IMG/VR virus record: IMGVR_UViG_3300027852_000043
Location: 1-60,972 of that record
Strand: one strand, 5' to 3'
From: a virus
Length of the DNA: 60,972 bases
Made by a program: the position numbers and the translations under genes. Positions within the stretch are counted from its first letter, which is position 1; the number at the start of each line of letters is the position of its first letter. Positions 28,326-37,250 of the stretch are shown in pieces. The notes under the pieces were generated by a model, which made no database searches, was not told where the DNA came from, and was given only the letters and a program-made list of their open reading frames with translations.

Positions 28326-28589
28326 ATGCCGGTATATGAGTTCCAATGTGAGTGTGGGAAGATATCTGAGGGAATATTCAAGGTAACTGATTCCCCTGAA
28401 AGCATTGAATGTCCTTGTGGTAACAGGGCGAAGAAAATCCTCTCTATCGGGGCAATAGAAACTGATACCAAAGTGAAATGGATGCCCTCGGCAAGCAATA
28501 TCCTTACAAGGGGTTATGAACGCCCGATAGAGACCAGAACGGAATACCGGGCGTATCTCAAGGAGAATAATTTAGAGCCGAAAGCATAA
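28326..28589 (+). CDS. FmdB-type zinc-ribbon protein, 87 aa
   Basis: PVYEFQCECGKISEG and ECPCGNRAKKI form the putative-regulatory FmdB zinc ribbon, common in phage head operons. Function there is unknown. Confidence 0.75.
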   Translation: MPVYEFQCECGKISEGIFKVTDSPESIECPCGNRAKKILSIGAIETDTKVKWMPSASNILTRGYERPIETRTEYRAYLKENNLEPKA

Positions 28590-28614
28590 TCAAATTGTAG
28601 GCAGAAAACCATAA

Positions 28615-28670
28615 GCCAGTGCAAAATGGATAAACGCACTAAGACTGCGCTGTTTTGCAATGGCTTTTTT
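28615..28670 (+). terminator. Rho-independent terminator before scaffold gene
   Basis: GCCAGTGCAAAA (28615-28626) pairs with TTTTGCAATGGC (28653-28664; one mismatch) with a small internal hairpin, followed by T6 (28665-28670). Placed inside the structural operon, it probably attenuates transcription between portal and scaffold. The following bases 28671-28792 contain a CGGGG/CCCCG hairpin (28681-28704) but no gene. Confidence 0.65.
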
Positions 28671-28792
28671 ATTGGAGTTGCGGGGCCTGAAAGGGATAAC
28701 CCCGTAACATGCTTTAAACACTTTAGATTTCCGGGATAACCAGGAGAGACCCTGCGGGGGCAATCTTGAATGGCCTTGAAAGGAGAAACGAG

Positions 28793-29545
28793 ATGGCAGA
28801 AGACAAGGGTGTGGAAGGGCAAGCGGCGGAAGGTACCGAGGATAAAAACTATCTTGGGAATTGGAAAACTGAAGAACAGGCGAAAGAAGGGCTGGGGCAT
28901 CTTGAAGCAAAGCTCGCTGAACAAGGTAACGAGGTGGGTTATTTGCGGAAGGAGGTCGAGGGGCTTAGAAATAGACCAGCCCCGCTTCCCCCTACTCCTG
29001 AGCCTGAAGTCCCTGATTATGCTGAGGAAATAAGCGCTATCCAAGGCAAGATAGTGGACCTCGACCCTGATGATGTGGGCTACCAGAAAACCCTGGCCGG
29101 CTTACTTAGCCAGTCGAATGCTCTTATCGCGGAGGCGTCCAAGGCAGCGACTTTGACCGAGGCTACAAGGGTGTTCAAAACAGAGCTTGATGAGAGGGAC
29201 ACCCAAGCTATCGAGTCAGCCTTCCACAAGAATAACCCTGATTTCAATACACCAGAAATACAGAGGCAAATTGAAGAGCGCATGAATCTCGACCCAACAG
29301 GTATGACCGACGCACTTGTGGCGTATCGGGAGTTGGAAAGAGATAATGCCACTAATAGGGCAACCCAGCTTGAAGAAGAGAACGCCGAGCTGAAAAGGTT
29401 GGCTACCGTCTCTGAAGGTGCAAACCAGACGGGCAAGGTGGAGGTGACAGGGGGAGCGAGCCCTCCTCTACCACCTGCACAGCCTAAGCTAACAGGCGAT
29501 GCCCTCCATGCTGCGATGTTGAAGGCAGCGCAGGAAGCGGCATGA
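28793..29545 (+). CDS. Capsid scaffolding protein
   Basis: 250 residues, acidic and helical, with coiled-coil stretches (KLAEQGNEVGYLRKEVEGL, LEEENAELKRL), a Pro-rich linker and a lysine-containing helical C-terminus (ALHAAMLKAAQEAA), all typical of scaffolds that bind capsid subunits through the C-terminal helix. It sits directly upstream of the major capsid gene. The ATG at 28793 follows AAAGGAG. Confidence 0.75.
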   Translation: MAEDKGVEGQAAEGTEDKNYLGNWKTEEQAKEGLGHLEAKLAEQGNEVGYLRKEVEGLRNRPAPLPPTPEPEVPDYAEEISAIQGKIVDLDPDDVGYQKTLAGLLSQSNALIAEASKAATLTEATRVFKTELDERDTQAIESAFHKNNPDFNTPEIQRQIEERMNLDPTGMTDALVAYRELERDNATNRATQLEEENAELKRLATVSEGANQTGKVEVTGGASPPLPPAQPKLTGDALHAAMLKAAQEAA

Positions 29546-29568
29546 GCTGACAATAAGGAGGCAATAAA

Positions 29569-30546
29569 ATGTCCTTACTAAACCAGTTAAACGCAACCAC
29601 GACAGTGAAATGGTTGAATACAACCCCCGAAGACATCCTTAACACAGCATCCGCCCTCGTTTGGAAATTGATGGGGAATGCTGTTAAGCGGGGTAATTGG
29701 GCGGTACAGCCCAGTGAGACAGTTGATGGCGGGAAAATGGTAGAGGTTCCGATTGAGTATGCAAACAGTAACTCTGGCCAGTACGGAGCCGATACGGTTA
29801 TCAGCATTGATAAAGTGGACCTCTTCGATGCTGCTCGGTTCGGGTGGGCAGGTGTTCATGGTGCCAACACCCTGAACCTGGACGATCTCACCCAAAATAC
29901 CGGCGGAAACGTTATCGTCAGGTTGACAGACAAGTATATCGATTCCATCAAGAAGGCTGCCAGAGTACAAATGGCTGCTGATGTGATTGCAGCGTCAACA
30001 GGCGTTGATTATCATATCAACGGTCTGGGTGATCTGTTTAATACCAATACTGCCATAGCATATGGAAGCATTACCGAAGCAGAAATGGCAAATTGGAAGG
30101 CAAACGTGATTACCACAAATGCGGAGATCTGCTTTGAGGTAATGCAAAAGATCTTCCGGGAGCCGGACATGGGAGGTTTCGCTGGGGCTCTCCCGAATTT
30201 CTGTGTCACGACCCAGGCCCTTCTGGACGGGTATGAGAGGACCTTGCAGCCTCAACAGTGGTATTCCGATAAGGATATGGTGTCTGCCGGGTGGGCGAAT
30301 GTTTGGCATAAAGGTGCGCCGATTGTTGCGGATAAGGGGGTTGGATCGACATCGCTTTATGCGTTGAACCTCAATTTCCTGAGTTTGAGAGCGCATGAAA
30401 AGTACAATTTCACCACACCTGTCTGGGCACCTGTATCAGTGCAGAAGCCAGATACCATCACCGCGAACACCAGGTTCAGGGGTAATCTGTACTGCACGAA
30501 TCGGCGTATGCATGCTTTACACAGCAACCTGTCAGAACCGACGTAA
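29569..30546 (+). CDS. Major capsid protein
   Basis: 325 residues, immediately after the scaffold. Sequence features fit the HK97-fold phage capsid group: N-terminal arm, VEVPIEYANSNSGQYGADT, ARFGWAGVHGANTLNLDDL, helical DKYIDSIKKAARVQMAADVI spine and C-terminal KPDTITANTRFRGNLYCTN. TAAGGAGG precedes the ATG. Confidence 0.82.
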   Translation: MSLLNQLNATTTVKWLNTTPEDILNTASALVWKLMGNAVKRGNWAVQPSETVDGGKMVEVPIEYANSNSGQYGADTVISIDKVDLFDAARFGWAGVHGANTLNLDDLTQNTGGNVIVRLTDKYIDSIKKAARVQMAADVIAASTGVDYHINGLGDLFNTNTAIAYGSITEAEMANWKANVITTNAEICFEVMQKIFREPDMGGFAGALPNFCVTTQALLDGYERTLQPQQWYSDKDMVSAGWANVWHKGAPIVADKGVGSTSLYALNLNFLSLRAHEKYNFTTPVWAPVSVQKPDTITANTRFRGNLYCTNRRMHALHSNLSEPT

Positions 30547-30565
30547 CAGGTGAAATAAACCTTCA

Positions 30566-30600
30566 ACAAAAGCAGGGGGGGGCATAACCCCCTTGTTTTA
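30566..30600 (+). terminator. Hairpin after the capsid gene
   Basis: A G-rich arm pairs with CCCCCTTGTTTT, giving a stem of about 10 bp with a short loop and T-rich end. A partial terminator after the major capsid gene would keep capsid mRNA more abundant than downstream tail mRNA. Confidence 0.55.
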
Positions 30601-30611
30601 GAGGTGATATT

Positions 30612-32123
30612 ATGGGGGAGAGAGTAAAAACGGTGGGCGGTAATAGGGCAAACCGCCCCGTATCAGAGTTTCAACAAAACATTGCCGGTACTGAGTATTA
30701 TGTTGGGCCAAATGCGTCACTGGTCGGTGATGATGACCGTACCGGGAAGTCGAAAAAAGCTTCGCTTGCGACATGGGCAGAAGCGATTGACCGTGCGGAT
30801 GCGGACAAGAACGATATTATTTACCTTTTACCGGGGCATGCGGAGACATTTGCCACAGCGGCCGCAGTCAATATAAACAAAGCTGGTATTCGGACTATCA
30901 ATCTGGGCGTTGGCGCGCTTGCGGCTACATTTACATTTAGCGCTGTGGATGCAACCGTCACCATGACGGCAGCTTCTTGCACCATTGAAGGTAAACCTAT
31001 ATTCAAGCCTTCTATTGATTCTGTCGTTTCACCTATCGTGGTGAGTGCCGCTGATTGCAAGCTTGACGTTGAGGTTCAGGATGCCAGCGCAACGGTCGAA
31101 TGTGTCAACGCAATCTTGACCACAGCAGCCGCAGACAGGCTCGATGTCAACCTAAAATACCGGGGGTTCATTGCCGGTAATGCCTGCGTCAATGCGATCA
31201 GGCTGGTTGGGGTAGACACTGCGAGAATCTACGTTGATTTTTACGGTGTGGCGTCAACTTCAATCGTTGAATTCCATACCACAGCTTGTCATGACATAGA
31301 CATCAAGGGCAAGTTCTACAACGATGGAACAAGCCTTACCAAGAATGTTGTGGATACGGCAACGGGGTCAACGTGGTCCGCCCAGGGTTGGGATGGGAAT
31401 TCAAACGCCAACTTTTCCGGCGGCGATAATTCCGCTCTGGCAAGTGATGATGGTTCAGCGATTGCGGCCCAAACGACAAAAATTGATGCAGCAACCTTAG
31501 CAGTTGCTCCTACCGCCAATTCGCTTGCGGCCTTTATTGCTTCGGGCGGAACCGCACTCGGGCAAGAGTTGCCTGACAGTCAGTCCTTAATCGATTTGAT
31601 TGGGGACTATACAGGGCCTCATGATGGCGCTGTCCAGGACGACAACATTAAGGCCTCGCTTGATCTTTTGCATACTCATGCGGACGCTACGCCACAATGT
31701 GTAGAGAAAAGCGATGGAGCCGTGCTTACTGGCCTTGATCCTCTTTTCACAATCACTGGTGGACCTGTCAGGTGCAAGATAGTTGGGCATGTCACAACTA
31801 TAATCGGTGGGGCAACGAACTTGAGGCTTCAGCATATCACGACAGACCCAGCGGCGACAGTCGATCTTAATGCTGGGGCAGTTGCGGCCGACAATGACGC
31901 GGTTGGTACGGTTTACCATAATCTTGGGGCAACCAGTGTTTTCACTCCGTCAGGCGGGCTTGGCTTTGTTTTGCTCGATCCTGTTACGGTCGAAGAGACT
32001 GAATTTGTTCTTGCTCCTGGGGTGGTGCAATGCCTTGGGTCTGCCGCGCAAACCGGAGTAATTAAGTGGTATATGACTTATGAGCCATGTTCTCCGAGTA
32101 GCGCAGTTGTGGCCGCAGCGTAA
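30612..32123 (+). CDS. Beta-rich capsid decoration / fibre-like protein, 503 aa
   Basis: Residues about 25-230 show repeated Val/Ala/Thr-rich strands (AGIRTINLGVGALAATFTFS, DATVTMTAASC, ADRLDVNLKYRG), consistent with a right-handed beta-helix. A polar linker follows, and the C-terminal 170 residues form another beta domain. Position right after the major capsid protein suggests a head decoration protein; a fibre is an alternative. Confidence 0.55.
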   Translation: MGERVKTVGGNRANRPVSEFQQNIAGTEYYVGPNASLVGDDDRTGKSKKASLATWAEAIDRADADKNDIIYLLPGHAETFATAAAVNINKAGIRTINLGVGALAATFTFSAVDATVTMTAASCTIEGKPIFKPSIDSVVSPIVVSAADCKLDVEVQDASATVECVNAILTTAAADRLDVNLKYRGFIAGNACVNAIRLVGVDTARIYVDFYGVASTSIVEFHTTACHDIDIKGKFYNDGTSLTKNVVDTATGSTWSAQGWDGNSNANFSGGDNSALASDDGSAIAAQTTKIDAATLAVAPTANSLAAFIASGGTALGQELPDSQSLIDLIGDYTGPHDGAVQDDNIKASLDLLHTHADATPQCVEKSDGAVLTGLDPLFTITGGPVRCKIVGHVTTIIGGATNLRLQHITTDPAATVDLNAGAVAADNDAVGTVYHNLGATSVFTPSGGLGFVLLDPVTVEETEFVLAPGVVQCLGSAAQTGVIKWYMTYEPCSPSSAVVAAA

Positions 32124-32153
32124 CCTTTTTAAACGAATAGGAGGTATTTTAAG

Positions 32154-32540
32154 ATGATTAGAATAGACTTAGTGATCCCGGTCGCTGCAACTACTGCCGA
32201 TGATTTTTTCTATCCGGTGTCAGCCGTAGGAAATGTCTCGGAGGTTATCGCTGTGTACGACCAGGAAACCGATTTGGATGAAACAATAACTGTCAGCAGG
32301 GGGACAACAGCCGTAAACCTATGCACTCCGCCTGCCGATGCAACGGCGGAAGGAACTTCGTTTACAGGTGTGCCTGATACCACCAATAAAGCGTTGCTCT
32401 TCGACCCTGCTTCTACCACTGTGGCCAACCGGGTGTTGAAAATATCAGTTCCCAACACCTTCGATACCGCAGGACATCTGGGTCTGAGTATCCTTTTTGA
32501 CGATACCGCTTATGTGGAACAGGCCGCACTTGAGGCGTGA
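32154..32540 (+). CDS. Structural protein, 128 aa
   Basis: Compact, strand-rich protein (ITVSRGTTAVNLCTPPADA, VANRVLKISVPN) after AGGAGGT. Probably a head or neck component from position; family not recognised. Confidence 0.5.
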   Translation: MIRIDLVIPVAATTADDFFYPVSAVGNVSEVIAVYDQETDLDETITVSRGTTAVNLCTPPADATAEGTSFTGVPDTTNKALLFDPASTTVANRVLKISVPNTFDTAGHLGLSILFDDTAYVEQAALEA

Positions 32541-32544
32541 TCCT

Positions 32545-32599
32545 CCCCTGTCGCATAGAAACTAACCAGCCTTAAGCGTCTGACAGGGGCGCTTAAGGC
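32545..32599 (+). promoter_or_regulatory. Two mutually exclusive stem-loops
   Basis: CCCCTGTC (32545-32552) pairs with GACAGGGG (32582-32589), and GCCTTAAGCG (32569-32578) pairs with CGCTTAAGGC (32590-32599). The 3' arm of the first stem is the loop of the second, so the two compete. The second, followed by CCTTCTT, resembles a weak terminator; the pair resembles an attenuator. Confidence 0.55.
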
Positions 32600-32617
32600 C
32601 TTCTTGAGGGGTTACGA

Positions 32618-33556
32618 ATGCCCGATTTAGCCGAACTTATCGTAAGCGTAAAGGGTGTGATCCAGGACACCTCCTACTCTATTTCAGATATCATCACCAG
32701 GTTAAACGATGCTGTCGAAGCGGTAACCGCAGGCGTTTTTATGCCTAACAGGAGGGATGTTTCCCCTCCCCTTCCAGAGCTTTACCAATCTGATATAATA
32801 GCAACGACCGTCAATGCTTACGCTGATCTTCCCGCTACTTACCAGCGGGGTCTTTTTTATGTTTTGGACAGTAGCGGCGAAAAAGTAGGGATGCCAAGAG
32901 GTGGTAATTATTACGATTTTATGTTGTTCCTGAATAATTCAGATAAGAGAGATTTGACCGAAACGGGAGCTGTGCATACGGCCTGTGTGAAGGGCACGAT
33001 GCTTTATTATCAGGGGATACCATCGAGTAGCGCAGATTTAACGGTCATGTTTTATCGGAAACCTGTTGATATGGCAATTGACCAGGCAGTCTATAATTCG
33101 ACCACGATATCTTTTGCGGCTGCTACTGGTAATATTTCTGATTCAGGCAGTGGGTTAGCATCTTTCACTACCGATGGCGGTTTACTGGTATCTGGGTCAA
33201 CCTTGAACGACGGATATTATACAGTGTCGGCGGTTGACGTCGCTGGAGCATATATAACGGTCAATGAAGGGCTGACAAATGAAAGTGCAGGCAGTACGGT
33301 TTCGATCGTCCAATCTAACGACGAACCGGATGGCTTGCCTGTGCATCTGGCGAAAAAACTTGTTGCACATTATGTTTGCAAGGAAATTTTTGGGGAGGGA
33401 TTAGAAGACACTGAGACTGCCAGTGGAACCGCAGTCAAATATCATACTGGCAAATTCTATGAAGCCATGGAAAATATGGTTTTATTCATAGGTGAAGACG
33501 GGGAGCCACTTTATTATGGCGATTCAGGCTTTATAGATGGTGGAATTTGCGATTAA
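32618..33556 (+). CDS. Head-tail adaptor-like protein, 312 aa
   Basis: Begins with a helical segment (DLAELIVSVKGVIQDTSYSI, DIITRLNDAVEAVTAG) like phage adaptor/connector proteins and contains an inserted strand-rich domain (about 165-235). The C-terminal helices (LVAHYVCKEIFGEG) complete the pattern. It lies after the capsid genes where connectors are expected. Confidence 0.6.
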   Translation: MPDLAELIVSVKGVIQDTSYSISDIITRLNDAVEAVTAGVFMPNRRDVSPPLPELYQSDIIATTVNAYADLPATYQRGLFYVLDSSGEKVGMPRGGNYYDFMLFLNNSDKRDLTETGAVHTACVKGTMLYYQGIPSSSADLTVMFYRKPVDMAIDQAVYNSTTISFAAATGNISDSGSGLASFTTDGGLLVSGSTLNDGYYTVSAVDVAGAYITVNEGLTNESAGSTVSIVQSNDEPDGLPVHLAKKLVAHYVCKEIFGEGLEDTETASGTAVKYHTGKFYEAMENMVLFIGEDGEPLYYGDSGFIDGGICD

Positions 33557-33583
33557 TGGATTCGGTGACCAAGGAGAGAAATT

Positions 33584-33853
33584 ATGGCTAAGAAAAAGGA
33601 TTTTCAAGGAACGGAAACCTACACGAGAACACCCACGAGGTCTTATATTCGGAACTCAGCTTCATGGCAGGAACGGCCTATGTCTGGTTCTGGGCCTATC
33701 ACCGAGAGAGTTGCAGTTGATCGGGGAGCGGCATCCCTCAGTAAGCCTGGGGCAAAAGCACGTAAAACCTTGACGCCAAGGAAAAAGAAAAAGAAACCGG
33801 GTGCCATGGTGGGTTACATTAAAAGGCGTAACGAAGCAGCTTCGTATGAATAA
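33584..33853 (+). CDS. Basic virion-associated protein, 89 aa
   Basis: Very basic, low-complexity product, with a C-terminal KKKKKPGAMVGYIKRRNEA. Disordered, possibly DNA-binding in the head. It overlaps the next start (ATGAATAA). Confidence 0.5.
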   Translation: MAKKKDFQGTETYTRTPTRSYIRNSASWQERPMSGSGPITERVAVDRGAASLSKPGAKARKTLTPRKKKKKPGAMVGYIKRRNEAASYE

Positions 33854-34283
33854 GGACCCCAACCCGAATTTCATAGGGAAAGAAGAAGGTAAGGGGAGAA
33901 ATTGTATCTTTCCCGTTTACCGATTTAAAGAGCCTCCGACTCTCTCTGAGGTGGTAAAGGTGGCGGGATTGGGACATAACAAGCGCATCCGAGACGGCGG
34001 CTTTGTGGTAGGTCTTTCGTGTCATGAAGATCCTATCCCCAAGAAATATATTCCCGTGGTGAAGGACCCCTGGTTTATTGTTAAAAGTGGCTTGTTTGTG
34101 ATGACGAAAAAGGCACAGGAGCAAGTTATCGTGGTATCTGGGGGGATGTCAACTTTTGCTCCATGGCATAGGGGCTATGTGAAATATGACCCCTTAAGAA
34201 TCGTGGCCGATGACACTGCCTCCGCGATTGATATTGCGGAAGAATGTTTATTTTTCTCTCAATGCCTGCACCCTGGTAATTAA
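33846..34283 (+). CDS. Hypothetical virion-region protein, 145 aa
   Basis: The ATG at 33846 overlaps the upstream stop, indicating coupling; an earlier frame start at 33801 lies within the upstream gene. Mixed alpha/beta product (RDGGFVVGLSCHEDPIPKKY, WFIVKSGLFVMTKKA). No family recognised. Confidence 0.5.
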   Translation: MNKDPNPNFIGKEEGKGRNCIFPVYRFKEPPTLSEVVKVAGLGHNKRIRDGGFVVGLSCHEDPIPKKYIPVVKDPWFIVKSGLFVMTKKAQEQVIVVSGGMSTFAPWHRGYVKYDPLRIVADDTASAIDIAEECLFFSQCLHPGN

Positions 34284-34289
34284 AACGAC

Positions 34290-35198
34290 ATGCCAAACCC
34301 AATCACCATATTCACGGGATCAACAGGGATCAATACGAAGGTTGATCCTACCAGATTACGGTTCGACTCGAAAACTGGTATCTCGGATTTTGCCGCTGCT
34401 ATTAATGTCGATATTGATGATACCGGTAGGCCGAGCAGGCGCAAAGGGTCAACCCGCGTGCTTACCGGTAACTGGCACAGCTTGTTTGATTGTAGGGAAT
34501 ATGCCCTGGGCGTTACAGGTGATGCTCTTTCCGTTATAGAATATGATTTTAGCTCAACCCCGATACGGAACGTAACGCCTGCCCATAGAATGCGGTACTT
34601 GCAGGTTGAAGATAAGGTTTATTACGCCAATGGTACTGAAAAAGGCTACGTGCAAGACAGGGTAAGTCATCCCTGGGTAGCCGGAGCTTATGTTGGCCCA
34701 CCTACCACGAAAACCTTCAGCGATCCACCTGTCGGTACGATCTTAGAAATCTACAACAGCAGGGTATATATCGTTATACAATCAAGAGTTAAGTATTCAG
34801 CCAGAAATGCGCATTCCTGGTACAACCTGGCCTCTGATGGGTTTAGGTTTGCAAACGATGTGACGATGCTCAGGGCTATAAATGACGGCATCTATGTTGG
34901 CACCACAAAAGAAACTTTGTTCTTGTCAGGTGCCGGCGGGGCAGATTTAAGGCGGATCAGCGTTGCCGATTATGGGGTTATTGAGGGAACTGATGTCATT
35001 GTGCCGGGGTCTCGGGTAGCAGGAGGGAAAATCGCTTCGTCCCCCGTCGCCATGTGGACTTCAAGCGAGGGGATCTGTATGGGCGGTCCCGAAGGCCTTT
35101 TTATCAACCTGACAGAGAAAAAACTGTCGTTACCATCTGCAAGGTATGGGTCTGCTATTTACAAAGATGGTAAATATATTGTTTGCCTGGAGCCTTAA
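34290..35198 (+). CDS. Stopper / tail-hub-like protein, 302 aa
   Basis: TGINTKVDPTRLRFDSKTGI near the start, NVDIDDTGRPSRRKGSTRV and repeated beta-propeller-like segments (LQVEDKVYYANG, IYNSRVYIVI, DGIYVGTTKETLFLSG) match phage proteins that close the neck, such as P22 gp10-type DNA stabilisation proteins. It probably caps the portal channel after packaging. Confidence 0.6.
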   Translation: MPNPITIFTGSTGINTKVDPTRLRFDSKTGISDFAAAINVDIDDTGRPSRRKGSTRVLTGNWHSLFDCREYALGVTGDALSVIEYDFSSTPIRNVTPAHRMRYLQVEDKVYYANGTEKGYVQDRVSHPWVAGAYVGPPTTKTFSDPPVGTILEIYNSRVYIVIQSRVKYSARNAHSWYNLASDGFRFANDVTMLRAINDGIYVGTTKETLFLSGAGGADLRRISVADYGVIEGTDVIVPGSRVAGGKIASSPVAMWTSSEGICMGGPEGLFINLTEKKLSLPSARYGSAIYKDGKYIVCLEP

Positions 35199-36124
35199 TG
35201 AATATCGAGGCATGTGCAAAGATATTGAGCAAGTACAATCAGACGCAATTAAATGTTAAAAAAGCAGGGTTAGTTTTTCAATCATATTTAGGAGGTTTGA
35301 ATTTGGCTATAGAAGGGTTTAAGGAATTAGCTTCTGCTTCTTTGCAAGTTGCAGCAAGCAAAAATTTTGGGCTGACACCTGATAGAGATTTTTATACTCG
35401 CGTCATGGAAGAAGATACGCTTGGTAGGTTAAGACCAGCCTTCCAATCCGGAGATTATTATTTATGCCCTGATACACACAAGATAAAGACTGTTTTACCG
35501 GAGTCTGCCATGGTGGAATCTCCATGGGTTCATGTAAAACGAAACCCTGAGATCAACTGTCGAGTTTGGCATAAAATATGGTTTAATCTTCTGGGGATCT
35601 TGCCTTCACCATGTTTAAATTGTTGGAAAGTGGTCGTGGTGCCGGAATCCTTGCCTCAGTTGTTTGCATTGTTGGAAGTGCAAAAACTATTACAACGATA
35701 TTCAAAATGTGGTGTTGAGATTAGGGATTATGTTAACAGAAATTATGGTGGATATTTCTACAATAATTCTCTTGAGGAGGGGAGGGAAAGATGGGCAGAG
35801 GTCCGTCAGATGGTAGATGAATCTATCTCTCCAGATATCACTGTTATTTTGAAACGAGGATGCACGGAGTATGAACGGAAATTTGGCCGAAGCGATAATT
35901 GGGAGAATATCGTGACCCCAGAACAAAAGCGCTTTGAAAAAGACATGGCGCCTTATTTCAGCGAGTTTGGGAAAAGAAAGGGTCCACAATTCGAGGATAT
36001 CCAGTTGCATGTAAAGCGTACATGGGTTGACTTTGCGTACAGCAGGGGAGATCCGACTTATATCCATTATACAGGCGGGTGCGATCTTTACCCAAAACCT
36101 GTTGAATACCACGTTAACCCTTAA
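35198..36124 (+). CDS. Conserved Cys-containing phage protein of unknown role, 308 aa
   Basis: The start TAATG overlaps the upstream stop. Distinctive segments are YLCPDTHKIKTV, a CLNCWKVVV pair, SKCGVEIRDYVNRNYGGYFY, VILKRGCTEYERKFG and GGCDLYPKP. The same kind of sequence occurs in other phage structural regions, but I know no function. The Cys and Tyr-rich pattern suggests a metal-binding or enzymatic protein rather than a simple structural one. Confidence 0.55.
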   Translation: MNIEACAKILSKYNQTQLNVKKAGLVFQSYLGGLNLAIEGFKELASASLQVAASKNFGLTPDRDFYTRVMEEDTLGRLRPAFQSGDYYLCPDTHKIKTVLPESAMVESPWVHVKRNPEINCRVWHKIWFNLLGILPSPCLNCWKVVVVPESLPQLFALLEVQKLLQRYSKCGVEIRDYVNRNYGGYFYNNSLEEGRERWAEVRQMVDESISPDITVILKRGCTEYERKFGRSDNWENIVTPEQKRFEKDMAPYFSEFGKRKGPQFEDIQLHVKRTWVDFAYSRGDPTYIHYTGGCDLYPKPVEYHVNP

Positions 36125-36139
36125 ACAAGGAGATTAGTT

Positions 36140-36859
36140 ATGGCCTTAAGACTCTCAACCGGACTTATAAATTCGATTTTAGGAAATGCTTCCTTAATGG
36201 GAACTGACCTCGCTTATGTCGACGGTGGGGCAAGTCCTGATACTATTACAGATGCAAGCTCTCGGTTTATTACTGCGGGGTTCAAGGTGGGTGATGCTTA
36301 CACGGTTGCCGGGTTTGCCAGCCCATCCAGTGATCTTACGTCTGCCATTACTCTTACTGGGGTTTTGGCTGGGACGCTTACATTCATTACCGGGACTGTG
36401 CCGTCCAGTAAAGCCTTTGAGGCGGCTTCTATTATTACGGGGGATAATGGGGGTAGTTGGAAGGAACTGTTTGATTATGGGGTGTGTGAGATTTACGATG
36501 GCACACAACCAGCAACCGCTGACCTTGCTCAAACAGGATCACTATTGTGTATCATAAGCAAAGACGGCGCCACGTTTACTCCTGGATCGACCACTAATGG
36601 TTTACGGTGGAGGCAGGTGATAAGCGGTGTGTTGAGCAAAAACGCTGACACCTGGAAGGGTACTGCCACTGCGGATGGGACTGCTGGTTGGGCAAGGTAT
36701 TACGATACTCAGATGACCAAAGGCGCAAGCACTAATGCTGTGCGGTTTGATATGGATATCAGTACAGCGAATACTCAGTTTATGCTGAGTAACGTTAATG
36801 TTGTGACCGGAGCGCCGATCACAGTAGATACCTGCATCTTTACGCAACCATCAGCTTAA
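36140..36859 (+). CDS. Structural protein, 239 aa
   Basis: Strand-rich product with repeated Gly/Ser/Thr segments (TDASSRFITAGFKVGDAYTV, TLTGVLAGTLTFITGTV), like tail or decoration proteins. AAGGAGA precedes the ATG. Assigned as virion protein from composition and position. Confidence 0.5.
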   Translation: MALRLSTGLINSILGNASLMGTDLAYVDGGASPDTITDASSRFITAGFKVGDAYTVAGFASPSSDLTSAITLTGVLAGTLTFITGTVPSSKAFEAASIITGDNGGSWKELFDYGVCEIYDGTQPATADLAQTGSLLCIISKDGATFTPGSTTNGLRWRQVISGVLSKNADTWKGTATADGTAGWARYYDTQMTKGASTNAVRFDMDISTANTQFMLSNVNVVTGAPITVDTCIFTQPSA

Positions 36860-36874
36860 AAGGTAGGGCTAATT

Positions 36875-37249
36875 ATGGCTAAGTATAGTAATCCTAACGC
36901 CCTGGACGCTTGCCTGAATTGGTACAAGACAAATGCTATTGAAATGGTTGTTTGTTCTTCGTATCCGACTACTTACGAGGAAGCCAGTGCGACTTACGCA
37001 TTAGCTGATATAGCTATCGACGCAGGGGATTTTGTCGGGCCGATTGACGGGGATATTGCAGGTGAAAGGGTTCTTGCCGTGAACAATCAGGATAATGTTC
37101 TGGTAGATGTCAGTGGGAGTTCTGCGTATATCGCATTGCTCACGACCAATTCTATCGCTTACGTGACTTCTTGTGGAGCGAAAACTCTCGTGGCAGGGAA
37201 ATATACTACAATTCCCTCATGGGACATAACTTCGGAGCAACCGACTTAA
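36875..37249 (+). CDS. Structural protein, 124 aa
   Basis: Small alpha/beta product (ALDACLNWYKTNAIEMVVCS) followed by acidic strands. It is in a run of tail genes with 1-15 nt spacing. Not recognised. Confidence 0.5.
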   Translation: MAKYSNPNALDACLNWYKTNAIEMVVCSSYPTTYEEASATYALADIAIDAGDFVGPIDGDIAGERVLAVNNQDNVLVDVSGSSAYIALLTTNSIAYVTSCGAKTLVAGKYTTIPSWDITSEQPT

Positions 37250-37250
37250 G

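Noticed and set aside
32545-32599. H-type pseudoknot
   Set aside because: The third loop would be zero nucleotides across an 8-bp stem, which is sterically impossible; alternative hairpins are more plausible.
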